DNA from: Salticus scenicus
Taxonomy: Eukaryota > Arthropoda > Arachnida > Araneae > Salticidae
NCBI GenBank assembly: GCA_963930645.1
Contig: OZ005660.1
Span: 249,448,731 to 249,512,730 of the forward strand
Reading direction: 5' to 3'
Length of the DNA stretch: 64,000 bases
Shown here: in pieces, positions 1 through 12,482 of the stretch
How the letters are laid out: each line of letters opens with the position of its first letter
How positions within the stretch are numbered: the first letter of the stretch is position 1
Position numbers and translations under genes: made by a program
The notes under the pieces: generated by a model
Told to the model about the DNA's origin: nothing
The model's database searches: none
What the model saw: the letters and a program-made list of their open reading frames with translations, nothing else

Positions 1-400
1 TTTTGGGCGACAACTGTAGTTATGTTGCCATGGTAGCAATGGTTTATCTGTGTTCTGCAAAAAAATGTGAATAATTTATTACTATGAAATAAAGGATAAA
101 CACCTGAATCCCAGATTTATCCTAATTTTTAAGATTTAACTGTTTCAAAGACAGTGACTGAAAGGTCTATCTACCAACTTCAGACTTCTTAGGTGTGCAA
201 TGGTCATATATTAAATTGACATGTTTCTGAAGACAGCAAATATTTATAAAATTTGTTTAAATATTTGCTAATGTATGTAGATTCTTTATGCAAAGAAATA
301 TTTTTAAAGTTGATCAATAGACCTTTTATACACTGCCCTGAAAGGGTTAACTATAATAAATAGAAAATATCTTCAAGTATATGTTTGCTAGCGGATCTTA
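1..400. other. AT-rich, no gene seen
   Basis: AT-rich sequence with no long reading frame, no recognisable repeat and no splice-like exon that I can support. Confidence 0.6.
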
Positions 401-815
401 CAAGGGAACATTGAAAAGGAGTCGTCTTCAAAAAATATTGAAAAAAATATATTTGATTCTACGCTCCATAAAACACTAGAGAGTGAAAAAATTATCGGCT
501 GAAATGAATTACAGTGATGACAAAAAATTATCAAAATTAAGCATATTTGGCGATTTCACACTGTTGATTTTGAGTACTTGGCGGAGTAGCAAAACACGGT
601 TCTCTTCGTAAATGCCAATCTCGGTGCTAGCGAACTTATCACCTAAAAGCGCTAAATCGCCAAAAATGCTTAATTTTGATAATTTTTTGTGGTCGCTGTA
701 ATTCATTTCAGCCGATAATTTTTTCACATTCTGGTGTTTTATGAAGAGTAGAAACACCTATATTTTTTTCAATATTTTTTGAAGATAACACCTTTTGAAT
801 GTTTTCTTGTTAGAT
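395..815. mobile_element. Fold-back MITE, family A, copy 1
   Basis: The two halves are inverted copies of each other. The left arm runs from CAAGGGAACATT near 401 and the right arm ends with the complementary ATGTTTTCTTG near 810. Both arms carry TTCAAAAAATATTG, ATTATCGGCTGAAATGAATT and AAGCATATTTGGCGATTT or their complements, around a centre near 590. A second copy lies at 50808-51199. The short minus-strand frame across it is only the palindrome being read through. There is no transposase, so this is a non-autonomous DNA element of unassigned superfamily. Confidence 0.8.
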
Positions 816-1335
816 TGGCAATAGTCAATCCAGCATAGATCAGTATTTGCCACTATTCAGTTTTTAGTATTGGGCAATGCTGGAAAAAAGGTGTACCATT
901 AGACATCGGCCAATACAGATTTATTGACATTGGCCGGTCCGGATTAGATCGACAATGGCCGGTCCGGATTAGATCGATATATGCCGGTCCGGCTTAGATC
1001 GACATTGGCCGGTCTAGCATAGATCGACATTGGCCGGTACATCATAGATCGACATTGGCCGGTCCGACTTAGAATGACATTTGCCGGTCCGACTTATTTC
1101 GACATTGGCCAATATTCGAATAGCAACATTGGCCGGTCCGGCCCAGATCGACATTGGCCGCTCCGGCTTAGATCGACATTGGCCGGTACATCATAGATCG
1201 ACATTGGCCGGTCCGACTTAGAACGACATTGACCGGTCCGACTTAGATCGACATTGGCCAGTCCGACTTAGATCGACATTGGCCAATATTCGAATAGCAA
1301 CATTGGCCGGTCCGGCCCAGATCGACATTGGCCAG
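815..1335. repeat. 25-bp GC-rich minisatellite
   Basis: About 20 head-to-tail copies of a 25-bp unit, GATCGACATTGGCCGGTCCG plus about five bases such as GCTTA. Variants include an ACATCATA form and a form reading CAATATTCGAATAGCAAC. The whole variant block starting near 1101 recurs near 1275, so the array has a higher-order repeat of about seven units. It is much richer in GC than its surroundings. The first diverged units begin just after the fold-back element at 815. Confidence 0.9.
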
Positions 1336-1760
1336 GCTGGCGCTAGACGCCTGCTCATTAAATGAACAAATATTTCAGCCAATCAGGAGGCATCTATTTC
1401 TGAAAAGAGTGGGATTGGGAAAAATGCGTGCAGTTGGTAGTCGCGCATACTTAAATTTCGCCCTGTATTGTTATATTTACACAGTGTTGTATATAGAGCA
1501 GTTCCTCGTGAAGTCAATAATTAAAGGGCACCCTGGTGGATGGCAAAAGAGCTCGACTTTCCCGCGCCCACCACTGTTTTCAATTGACGATCCTAGTTTT
1601 ATCATATGCTATTATTTTCGCTGTATTTATGGTTTTTTAAATCATTCGCCTTATTAAAAAAAAAAAATTATAATATTTCTTCGTTATTTTTTCCTATCAA
1701 TTCATTTTTCACAGTAAATATGGTGACAAACTGATACACAATCGGCTGTACCCTAAAAGC
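1336..1760. other. Sequence between minisatellite blocks, no gene supported
   Basis: A 109-codon open frame on the + strand at 1328-1657 starts inside the minisatellite and runs into unique sequence. It resembles no family I know and has low-complexity composition, so I do not call it a gene. Confidence 0.5.
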
Positions 1761-1765
1761 ACAAC

Positions 1766-1850
1766 AATATTGACCAATGTCGTATAATGAGATTTTACAA
1801 CGTTGGCCAATATCGATTTATCGACATTGGCCAGCGCCGAATGGCAAACC
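1766..1850. repeat. Outlying minisatellite units
   Basis: Two or three diverged units such as ATTGACCAATGTCG and ATCGACATTGGCCAGCGCCG, related to the array at 815-1335 but separated from it by about 430 bases. Confidence 0.65.
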
Positions 1851-2404
1851 TTTTATATTTGAGCTTTAAAATCGATTCTTTAGTTCGTTTTCGAATAACT
1901 CAAGCATCTGTTCGTTTTGTTTCTGTTCGGTTCGTTCCTTTGAAATAGTAAAATTACAACCAAACTGATTAACAATTACAAATAAATGCTATTTGACTAT
2001 ATAAAAAGAAAAGTCATATTTCTGTATAAGAAAACTTAAGAAACAATTTTTCATATTTAAGCCAACCTTTGAACAAGTTTTGTAAATGACAAAAATGTGA
2101 TTCTGAAGCATCAAGTTATGTGAAATGGGCTGATGAAATAAATAAAATAGCTTTTATCAGAAAGTTATACACACTGAAGAAATATAACGATAAAAATTTT
2201 TACTGTTTTATTTCTTTTAAAAGACTTGCGAAAAGTTTTTATGCAAAATATTCTGTAAATGTCTCTAATAATTAATATCTCTCTCTCTCTCGCTTTTTTT
2301 TTTTTTTTTTTTTTTTAACCTCCTTTATCAAAAGTTACTTTTAAGTTACTCCTTATAAGATATAGTCACACCCCACTTTTAATTATGTAATCAAGTGTAA
2401 CTCA
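1851..2404. other. AT-rich, microsatellite, no gene seen
   Basis: Includes a (TC)n tract followed by a T run at about 2278-2318. Nothing else is supported. Confidence 0.6.
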
Positions 2405-4698
2405 CAGTGCCGGCCCGAGCAAATTTGGCGCCCTAGGCGAAAAATGTTCGTGGCGCCCCATTAAAACAAATTTTTAAAAAATGTAAGACACGCAGACAAT
2501 TATACACATACAAATACTGTAATGAATAATCAACTAATTATTTTTATTACATATTGCATATTATTGTTTTTTCGGCGCTACTTTTAGCGGTAGTAGAAAC
2601 AATATCCTTCAAATGAATTGTTTTAGCTTCACCTTGAGCTGTTGATAATGGTGATAGTCCTACAAATCGTTCTCACGTCACTATAGAACGCTAGTAAGTT
2701 TTTATTAATTTCAGTTATATGAAGCTGAGTTCTCCACTGGCCACAAACACAGGAAGTGTCTGCAACAATTTTATTGCTGTTACTAAATTCAATATGCAAT
2801 GTACTAGTTCGTTATCACAAAAATTATTCAAAACTTCCTGTAGTGTACTTTCATCAACATCCTTAGAGTCTCCTTGAGTCAGATAATCTCCTAATCTTCT
2901 GCATAATTTCAAAATCACTCTGAAAGTTTTTTTTAAGACTCACAATCGTTAGAAAGGCATCAGAAAACATGATTTATCTTTTTGGTCTGCTTGAACTTCT
3001 CATCATTCGAATTTCTTGCTGTATCAAGAAAAGAAATATAAAAATTAATCTTAAAATGATGTTTAGGCTTACTTGTTGATTTATCAGCTGACTGCATAAT
3101 TAAACTTCTTTTTCATTTTTCGTAATCGGACTGTCTCTGACTCCGATGGGAATGATACCGCAATATTAATTTCTTCTAAAAATGCCTCCTGTTTATCAAA
3201 TCCGAAATCACTTTTACAGTTTCCAAGAAAAAAAATTTGTTTTTAGTAGTGGAGTTTGGGTCACATTTTCACCATTGGAGCGTCGTCTTTTGTTATGTAC
3301 TGGCGAAAACTTTCTTCACTATTTTCTAATAGAAAATTAACATTTTTTATACATGATCTGGCTTGTGTTCGTAGAGAATGGACAACTAGAACGAGGCGGA
3401 GCTTTTAATGTTTGTGGGAAAAAGCTGTGCTATGATATGCTACATTCCACTGTTTGTGGGTTAAAAGAAGACTCCTACAGGTTAAATAAAAGAAAACGTC
3501 AGGACTTTGAATGACGTCAGACAGTCATGTTGTCTATTCGCTGCAGATTACCCATAGAATTTTCTCACATTGCAAGGATACTTAAATTCAAAGTGAAACC
3601 GGAAGCATTTTCAAATGTTCTGTTTATCAAAGCCTCAATCTTTATTTCTTTCATATCAAACTATTTTTTATTTACTAATTATTTTGGAAGATGAAGCAAG
3701 ATTTTTGCTTATTCAGATTCAGGTGGAAAAATCTTTTGTTTTTTCAAATTATTATCCTGATAGTGTTTCTTTAGGATTCGGACGAAAATAACTTTTCAAA
3801 TGAGCCTAATTTGCTTTGCTAATGATATTTTTTCTCTAATTTTCTCTTACAAAATTGTACTCCAAAAATTTTTTTTTCTGTTAACAGCTAGTCTCAAGTA
3901 TCAACTATACTGAAAACGAAATTTTATATTTTATTACTAAGCTGAGCTACTAGAAAAAGAAACTATAACAGAATTACTTTGTAAAATTCCATAAAGCCCC
4001 CACACATAGCCCCTACAAAGTCACCTAGTCTAAAGAGCTAAAACTTCTTTCTAGTTAGAGCTAGCTTCCTTCAAATCTTCTTCTTTTTTTTTTCTTTTTA
4101 TGTGAGTCAAAAATTATAAAAAACATGATGTACAATTTAGAACCTTGAATGGAAAGTCAAAACTTTATTGTTCCAATAACGTACAGCCCCATTAGATAAT
4201 GACTCGGTGACTTTTAGATATAGTGTAAAGCTGCTAACAATTAGATGGACAGATTTAATGACGAACTGTTTTCAAAACTCAATTCGAAGTTGTAAGTTTT
4301 TGAAATAAATATATTGTTATTATGGTAAAATCAAGCCAGTTGTTTGTGACTCTTTCTATAGCGCTTCTCATTAGATAAATTAGATTGACTTTGATGCCCT
4401 GAGTAGTCAATTCGAGGATTATCCATATACTTCATTTTTACACGTCCAATTGAAAATACGCCAAGAAAAACTCAGTAAATGTTTCTAAGTCATAGCAGCA
4501 GCAGACGAAAAAGATTGTAAGTGTTTAAAATTTTCACACAACATGAGTGCTGTGTTTCCAAGACTACATTTTATCTATTCTAAAGTGCCGTTAGATAGTA
4601 ATAAATAAAATAGATCTTGTTGTCTGGATTGTGCCGCCCTATAGATTTGAGCGCCCTAGGCCATCGCCTAGTTTGCCTATATGGTCGAGCCGGCCCTG
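2405..4698 (-). mobile_element. hAT-superfamily DNA transposon, degenerate
   Basis: The ends are inverted repeats: CAGTGCCGGCCCGAGC at the left and, read from the right end inward, CAGGGCCGGCTCGACC. Both sides then share the motif GGCGCCCTAGG or its complement. Immediately outside lie identical 8-bp target duplications, GTAACTCA at 2397-2404 and GTAACTCA at 4699-4706. An 8-bp duplication with CAG termini defines hAT elements. At 2.29 kb it is slightly shorter than many autonomous hAT elements, and the transposase is broken (see next entry). The middle and right part, roughly 3400-4620, shows no recognisable coding sequence. Confidence 0.95.
2547..2970 (-). pseudogene. hAT transposase C-terminal remnant
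   Basis: On the minus strand, residues LPVFVASGELSF match the hAT dimerisation-domain hallmark (usually LPVTTASGERSFS). After a stop, the same frame continues LKLIKTY, stop, RSIVT, stop, ERFVGLSPLST, again following the family consensus order. Three in-frame stops (TAA, TAG, TGA) lie within about 20 codons. Upstream, near 2890, the better-matching frame changes to one reading FQSDFEIMQKIRRLSD, which implies a frameshift. The C-terminal domain mediates transposase dimerisation in intact relatives. This copy cannot encode a working protein. Its position inside the element bounded by GTAACTCA supports the assignment. Confidence 0.85.
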
Positions 4699-4845
4699 GT
4701 AACTCAGTTATATAAATAGTTGCATTCCCATTATAATTATTTAATGCACTTGGCGTTATTAAAATAGAATTAAAAAATATATTTAAAATTACTTTTAAAA
4801 TAAAAAAAAATTAAGTAATTGCATATTGTTACCTGTCAGGTAGAG

Positions 4846-5335
4846 TTGGGCAAAATCGTAATTCAACTAATTTGTAATAAATTACATTTCAATTGACAGT
4901 AAGCAACTACAATTACGATTACTTGTAATTGTAACTGAGCATCTGCAATTAATTATTACTTTAATTGTAACTAAAAGCTTTCAATTATAATTACTTTACT
5001 GTAATTATAATTGAAAAGTTTTAGTTACAGTTACACGTAATGTAATGAATAATCATTTTATAAAATTGAAATGTAATTGCAATTAAAAACATTATAATTA
5101 TAATTATCTGCCTTTAATTATAATTAAATGTTGCAGTTATAATTATATGTAATGCTAATGGGTAATCATTTTATAGAATTAGAATATAATTATAATTACA
5201 CGTTATAATTATAATTACTTTTCTGTACTTATAAATAAAAACTTATGATTACAATTAAATGTAATTTTATGGTTAATTATTTTACGCAATTAGAAATGTA
5301 ATTGTAATTACTGACGATATAATTATAATATTCGA
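4846..5335. repeat. 112-bp AT-rich tandem repeat
   Basis: Diverged tandem units marked by AATCATTTTATA near 5051, AATCATTTTATAG near 5164 and AATTATTTTACG near 5275, a period of about 112. Each unit is full of the self-complementary motif TAATTATAATTA, so the array can fold extensively. Confidence 0.75.
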
Positions 5336-5459
5336 ATTGTGGCTTTAAAATTAAAATTAGATTTAAGTGGACATCGATTTAACTTCGCTGATGTTCTGAC
5401 GAAAAGTTATGATTCGATCAATACGAAATTTTGAATTTAAAGTTAAGTGTTCATATGAC

Positions 5460-6215
5460 AAACATTGCATTCCTGGATGAGGGAGGGTCTGATCCCAACT
5501 TCCCTTATCTCAAAAATTATAGTCCGAATTTTTAAGAAACTTTATACTTGGAGTTTGTTTGGTGTTAGTAAGACAAAAATCGAATCGTTGGAAGGGGCGG
5601 GGAGGAGGGGGGATCTTACCTCCCAGGGAGCTTCATCTCGAAAAATTATGGTCGAAACTTTACAAATCTTTGAATGTGTGGTTGGTTGGCTGTCAGTATA
5701 ACAATGATTTCACCATTGAAAGGAAGGAGAGTTTTATCCCCCATCCCCCTCACCAAAATTAGGGTACAAATTTTACGAAATTTTAGATTTCACGATGTTC
5801 GGCGTTAGTATGGTAAAAGCTGCACTGTTGGAAGGGGGATGGTCTTACCCCCCTTCCCCCCACACACAAGGGGCCTTTTTTCGAAAAGTAATGGTCCAAA
5901 GTTTACTAAATTTTAAATTTGGAGTTGTTTGAGAGTTAGTATAAGAAAGACTGCACCGTTGGAAGGGGGGTTCTTACCCCCACGTTGTCTTATCTCCGAA
6001 ACTTACAACCCTAACTTTTTGAAATTTTAAATTTGGTGTTGGTTAGGTGTTAGTATAACAAAAATTGCACCATTGGAAAGGGGGAGGATTCTATCCCACT
6101 CAGTCCCTTATGTTGGAAAGTTATGGTCCTATCTTTACGAAATTTTAAACTTGGAGTTGGTTTTGTGGTATTATAACAAAGAGTGCTACATTGGAAGGGA
6201 ATAGTGTCTTAGTTG
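5460..6215. repeat. About 120-bp tandem repeat array
   Basis: Six or seven diverged units. The landmark GTTAGTATAACAAAAATTGC, or a variant of it, followed by ACCATTGGAAGGGGG, appears near 5564, 5693, 5804, 5935, 6047 and 6166. Each unit also has a C-rich stretch and AAATTTTAAATTTGGAGTTG. Spacing alternates between about 110 and 130. The overlapping short + strand frames at 5465-5762 are products of this repeat and not genes. Confidence 0.85.
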
Positions 6216-7310
6216 GTATGTCAGTGCGAATCGGCTAGTGTGGTGAACGCCGTTGGGAGTGCGGCATTTTGGATGGCCTTGTGTCGTCCTCAGAAGGTTT
6301 AAGGGTCCATCTGACCGCCAAACCTTAGATAAGTTTAAGCGGCTTAGATAAGTTTAAAAGTCCACAATAAAAGTACTTTAAAATACCTTTGGAATGATGT
6401 ATTATAAGCAAATTAATCATCATTAAAATTGCGGATATCGAAATTTTAAAATATTAAAGCGCTATCTAGTGACAGATTTGCGACATTTACTTTTCAATTC
6501 CAATCCAAATAAGTTTTAAAGTGATATATTAATTTTGAAATTATGTTAAATAGAAGCGGAGATACTAAAATAATATAAACATCGTTATAAAAAGATTTGC
6601 GTCTGACTTTTTCGTGGTTTTCTCGGAAACTTGACTAATTCCGGTGTGAATACCGTTAAAAATTCTTGTTACAAAATGTGAACTGAGTATCGGAATTCGA
6701 AAGTCTGTAAAATTTAAAAGAATAAGGAAATTCTAGGTTTTCCGTGGTTTTTGGAAACATTTTGTCGCGTACACTATCCGCAATATTTTATTTCGAATTC
6801 AAGCCATCAACAAAATTTATTTTGGTTTACATTTTACAAAAACGTGAGTAATTCATTCAAATTTATTGATTTGTATTTTTTCATTATTACGGGTATTAGT
6901 TATTATGTATGAACTTTTTTTTTTTTTTTTTTATTACATCTTTTTAATAAGATTACTCTCTAATTTTGGTCTTGTGTTTTATATTAAGCTTAAGCTATGG
7001 TTATTAACAATTCAGTAGCACTGTGAAAATGCATCTATTGAGCGATATATTTAGTGCAACAATCGTTCAACACATAAACGACTAAATTTTAAAATAGGAT
7101 TCAATATGTCTATTCAGTTACCTTGCTTAAATATTCTTATGTCACAAATGTGGTGTAGTATTCTTTCTTACAGTAGATTGCATTTCAAATAAAACATTTT
7201 ATTTTATTTGTAAAAAACACCTTAAATTAACTTGAAATTCTTAGATATTTAAATTTCTAGCAAGAAAATAACTACAACACTAAATTTGTTTTGAAGATAT
7301 TTGACGTGCA

Positions 7311-7342
<32 letters not shown>

Positions 7343-8596
7343 GTAATACTGTACACATTTCATTTATTTGTTCGTTTTATAAACTAGATAAAATTTCATT
7401 CTATGCGTATGTATTGCTAAAGTATTTTAACTTTGTTTTCTTTAACTATTTAACTTTTTAAATTTAATGTGACAAGAAAACGAAAGTTTATCCCCCCCCC
7501 ACCCCCTTCTCTGATATTTTGCTTGCGCTTCATCACCAGAACACTAAAGTCTATTTGCTAATTTTGAAATAATCATAAAAAACGGCAGTTTTTTGAGTGA
7601 CGCAGCAAAGCTCAAACAAAGCTTAGCAGCGACACTCTATTATACAGCTAATTTAACATCAAAGGAATTTGGAAACGCCGACATTTAATATCTCAGTAAA
7701 TTGGAGATATTCTGATCTAATATTTTCAGAATAATCTTTTATCTTCTGCATGATGCTATCCTGAAAGTTTCACACTTCAACATTGTATATATTTTGAGAT
7801 CTGGAGTTGCAATTTAAGACTTCAAAGGAAAAATGTGTTTTGTGTGAGTTTTTTTTTCTCGAAAACGGCTCGAAGAAATTTTATGAAATTAATATATGAT
7901 ATTAATTTATTTTGTCTGAGACGCATGACGTTCTCCGTTTTTCCCAGAAAACTCTTGTTTCTTAGATAATTTAGCTTAAAAATCGAACTATTTTTCCTCC
8001 GCCATATGCATGCATTTGAACCGCAGATTCTCAGAATTCAGAACAGGCGTCATTCGGTTTTCTGAGGCTGTGGTTGGTTGGTCCAATCTGAATGCAGTCA
8101 ATAAAATATTTAGATTGTTTTTATTAAAGGCAAAAAGGAAACTTCATTGTTTGTTTTAAATACTTATTATATATATACTAAATTAAATTTTACTTAAATA
8201 TTTTTTTTCTTTTTTGTTATGAAGGAAATTATTAGATTTTAAAATTTCACATTTCGCCAAAATACTATTTAGATAATATTTCAAATATGGAAATATTTTG
8301 TAATTATATGTATTCTATTTAATAATTATTCATAATAAATTTATAATTTTTTAAGAGAAAATATTTCACATTTTTTTCCGATTAATTTTTTCCGACGTAA
8401 AACCCAACTAATCAATCAACCGATTATTTTTTTTCATCATTCATGTATTCATTCGCCGCCTCTGATTGGTGTTTCCTTCCTGCGCTTCTCTGAGTGGCTG
8501 AGACTGTTGTGGTTTTATTGTGTTCTCTTCCAGTCCGGAAATTCCGAAATTTTTTAATATTATGATGTTTTACATATTCGCTTTAATTTTACATTA
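6216..8596. other. No gene seen; microsatellites
   Basis: Contains a T run near 6916-6932, a (TA)n tract at 7318-7341 and a C run near 7493-7505. No long reading frame and no recognised element. Confidence 0.55.
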
Positions 8597-9607
8597 TTAG
8601 GCACATATTAAGCAAGTATTAAAATTTTGTTAATGTAATAAAATAACTACCGGTATCAGCATATTATTCAATATTTATGATTAAAGATACGATGCTTATA
8701 TAGTATTCAAGATATATTACTCAAGTTATTATTTTATTAAGCGGCTGATTTTTATATCTGGCAAACATGCCTGAACTCAATAAAAGGGTATTCATTACCT
8801 AAATATGGAAACAGATTCTTCTTCGCCCTTCCATCTATCAACTAGCCATCCATAGAAATGGAGTGTTTGCTACTTATCATTCATTTAAAATATTCGGCTT
8901 TTAAGAACAAAATTCTATCTAAAACTACTGCGTTGATCTGCTCTCCTTATTAATATTTGCTTGTGATTCATTCTTCGGTTTTGGTAAAATTTAGGCACTA
9001 ATATCTTTTATTATTATGTTTACATGAAGATAGTATTCAAGATATATTACTCAAGTCATGGTTTAACGGTAAGTTTTTTTTTTTTAACTTATTTTCAAAT
9101 ATAAATTCTACTATGAAGTAAAAAAAAAACTGTTTTGATTAGTATTTTTACATTTGTAGTAATCAAAGCTTTATTTATTTATTTTTTTTTTTTTTTTACT
9201 ATAACATGTAAATATTAGAAATGAAAAACTTTATAAAATTTTATCTATTTAATCGGCAAAAATATTTGAGGAATAAAAAAAAAATATGTAAAATTAATAC
9301 AAATCAGTAAAGTCCCTGTAATTCACAAAGAAATTGTTAATGAGGTCTTTGTTTACATTTTTCTTTGACAAAGTCTGCTATTGTTATTAATTCATAAACA
9401 GACAATTAACTAGTTTCAGTATTAAAAATTAAACTAATAAATCATATATGAAGGTAAATATATTAAGCATGCACATAAGTAATATTATAGCAATAAAATA
9501 TACACACATATTTATGATACAAATTAAATTATTTTTTAAGTGTAGAAGTAAATATTCATCATTAATTATCTTTTATTTACTTGAACATTAAACTTGATTA
9601 GTAATAA
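8597..9607. repeat. Left arm of 6-kb inverted repeat
   Basis: This arm pairs with 13811-14614. Shared blocks, one arm complemented, include GGCAAGTATTAAAATTTT, TTTATGATTAAAGATACG, AACTTATTTTCAAATATAAA, TAGTAATCAAAGCTTTATTT and CTTGAACATTAAACTT. The left arm is longer because it contains an extra segment (8727-9030) absent from the right arm. Confidence 0.85.
8727..9030. mobile_element. Insertion in left arm flanked by 26-bp direct repeats
   Basis: The segment is flanked by TAGTATTCAAGATATATTAC followed by TCAAGT at 8701-8726 and again at 9031-9056. The right arm of the inverted repeat has only one such site, so this looks like an insertion with a long target duplication. Its body begins AAGCGGCTGATTTTTATATC near 8739 and is repeated at about 12943-13291. 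The duplication is longer than usual for a DNA transposon, and the element is unclassified. Confidence 0.6.
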
Positions 9608-9786
9608 TGGTTTGTTCTAAATTTTCATATGCTTTCCTTGTGTTCTTTGGTACTTGTCTGTATGAATTGCAGGATACTTATACAAGAATCTCACAATCCC
9701 CCCACCCCCCCACCCCACACAAATGTGTTTGAAAGCAAGGATTAAGCTAAAAATTTGATTAAAAAAGTGAAAGTGAGAAATGTTGC

Positions 9787-9829
<43 letters not shown>

Positions 9830-12044
9830 CTCAGCTTAAAATTTCTTTCTTTACATTAAAAAATTAACTGCGAGTGAAAGGGTGTGATGACTGTAAAGTT
9901 TTGGCTAACACATTTGTACACATGAAGACAGATTTTTATTTAAAATTTTTTTGCAAAATTTTTATTTAAAAAACTAGGGGGCTCTGCCCCCTGGATGCTC
10001 CGCTGACCAACCCCTGAGGAACGCTTCGCGTCCCCACGACTCACTTCACCTATTAAACCCCTATGGCGCTTTGCTCGTCTATTCGCTTCTTTACCTTTAA
10101 CTGGATAGAAAAAATCAATACTGCATTAAAAAAAAAAAAAAAAAAGGAAATACCCATATTTAATGTCAAATTGAAATGCATAATATTTAATACCATTTTT
10201 TTAATGAAATAATATGCTAAAAATCAGTAATATTTTTTTCAGAAACGAAAGAAATTCGTAATATCTAGACCATTTTGTGTTATAGACATAGTATATGAAC
10301 CCCTTGGCGACAATTAAGTTTTTGTCACAATTTGGCGATGGATGTTTTCGTAGATGAAATTTTGGCAAAAGCAGAATTTAGTTCAGTATGGAGGACTATC
10401 AGCTTATTTTTTCTTCAAATTATAACATCGCTTTCAAATTATTCAATTATATTTTCGGTTTCGATGTATGTCCAACCATCGTAAAACTGGCGACAACGTT
10501 TTATCCGTAGATTGAGATAAATAGTCCTCCGCACTTTAAAAAAAAAAAAAAAAAAAACATTTTAATTAAATTAGACTAATCTTTTAAAAAAATTAGAATC
10601 TAATTTTTATAATGCTAGTTAATTTATGACAGTATATAATCGGTACTTTTCCATTTTGCCGGCGAGGCGATAAGTTTGACAAGAATGATATAACCGACGG
10701 CAATCCTTAAGCACCTAAGAAAGAATAATTGTTTCAAAACACTTCAGGAACAACTATAGTATCTCCCCACAACTGGATTTGGCGATTATGGCTAAATCAT
10801 AAATAACAAATCTAAAATAAACAGCATGCAGACTGCCATATTATATTGCAAAGAATCCAGAACGACATTGTTATTGTGCGGCCCCAAAGAAAAATCGCTA
10901 AATCCAGTTGTGGGGAGATACTATACTTATACCATACTTCGAATAATAATAAGAAAAACGTTAAAGAGACATGACCGTTTACTTATTTTATTTTATATTT
11001 TTAAGAATTAAATTTTCTGAAGTTTTGCTTAAAGCTAGCTTTTAAAAGTGTTGTCCCATAAAAAAAATGTAATCATTTACTTTGTCAAATCCTTAATAAC
11101 ATGTATAAATAAACTTTAAATTTGAAAAAAAAAAAAAAAAAAATCTAAGTTGCAAATTTACTTTTAATCCATGAGATTTGCACCGGCGAAATGAAAAGTA
11201 CCTTCTCTCCTATTTACTCCATACATTAATGAAGAATAAAATCTGCTTGATTCATTAAAAGAATTTTAGGTGATGAATTTTTTTCTTGTTATAATAAGAA
11301 ATATGAAATGTATCATGGAAATGTCTAATTCTGTAATGTTAAAAAATTATCAGTGCTAAATATGAATTTTTCATTTATAATTCAGTTTGAATTTAAATCT
11401 AAATATTTTTTTATGCCAAAATTTATTTGAAGTATTTTAAAATATGTTTTTAAATGAAAAAGACAAAGGAGATTCTTTGGAAAAAGATGCACTTAGAAAT
11501 ATTTTTCTTCATAGCAGCATTAACATTGATTTTATTATTTTTTATACCATGGATCACATTTTAATTTTCCCGTGGAAAATGATGTCATGACAGAAGAAAA
11601 ACGTCATAAGAGAAACTTTTTCTACGGTGGCAAATAGAGTACCTTTATAAACTCGACGTTTTCAGTTAATAACTTTGTTAATTAAGGTGATCAGATTTCT
11701 ACCTGAAATGCCTTCCTTGAAGCATACGGAAGACATTGATACCTCTCACGATGCAGAGCACTTTGCCGTCCACGAGGAAATGCTGTCGCAGACAAAAAAA
11801 ATTGACGCCAGCGACAGCTACTTTTTTTAATATATAGAGAAAACTAGATTTCTTCTGCTGCTTAAAAAGACAGGCTAAAATTAACTAGGAGCTCACTAGT
11901 AGAAATATTGCAGCATGGAAGCACTGCAGATTGTTTTAGGCTTTGTGAGAAAATTCATATTATGGAGTTGTAAGGTACTTTTTGGATTACCATTACCAGT
12001 TTATTAGTTTAATCACAATTAACTACATACTGTTATTTTGCTGC
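9608..12044. other. Spacer of the inverted repeat, no gene seen
   Basis: AT-rich with long homopolymers: a C-rich tract near 9699-9716, about 38 T at 9790-9827, and A runs near 10128, 10538 and 11127. A short GC-rich hairpin GGGGGCTCTGCCCCC lies near 9977. One small transposon is listed separately. Confidence 0.55.
10747..10933. mobile_element. 187-bp MITE, deleted copy of the 44885 element
   Basis: Inverted ends GGAACAACTATAGTATCTCC (left) and, complemented from the right, GGTATAAGTATAGTATCTCC, each followed by CCACAACTGGATTT. Flanking octamers are ACACTTCA and ATACTTCG, which differ by two transitions and look like an aged 8-bp target duplication. Its interior (GCAGACTGCCATATTATATT, ATCCAGAACGACATTG) matches the right end of the longer element at 44885-46285. 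It is therefore an internal-deletion derivative. The 61-codon frame across it is an artefact. Confidence 0.85.
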
Positions 12045-12451
12045 TAATCAATAGTATTGTATTTTTATGATTATTACTTTAACAAGCTCGTGTTAGGTAT
12101 TGGATAATGTTAATACTAGCTATTATTTATTTGAAAAGAAACTTATATCTTGCTTTTAATTGTTTTCCTTTAAATAAATTGCTTTAGAATGTTAGTTTGT
12201 ATATATATACTTTAAGAATAATAATAGAATTCTCTGTAAATATTTTTGGTATGTGTTCGAACAAACTTATATAATCTGAAATAATTTCATTTTTTAAATC
12301 TGCAATTTTATATGAAAGTAATATGAATTTTGGTTTGAATTATCTCAAATTTTATCCTGAAATCAACAGATTGTTTATTTATTTAGTATTGTGCATTGGT
12401 ATTTATTGTGATTATTACTTTAATTAGGTTAAGTATTGGATAATATTAATA

Positions 12452-12482
<31 letters not shown>

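Noticed and set aside
1328..1657. 109-codon + strand frame
   Set aside because: It starts inside the 25-bp minisatellite, has no recognisable domain and runs through unrelated sequence.
5465..5762. Two overlapping frames of 67-78 codons
   Set aside because: Both are readings of the 120-bp tandem array in different frames.
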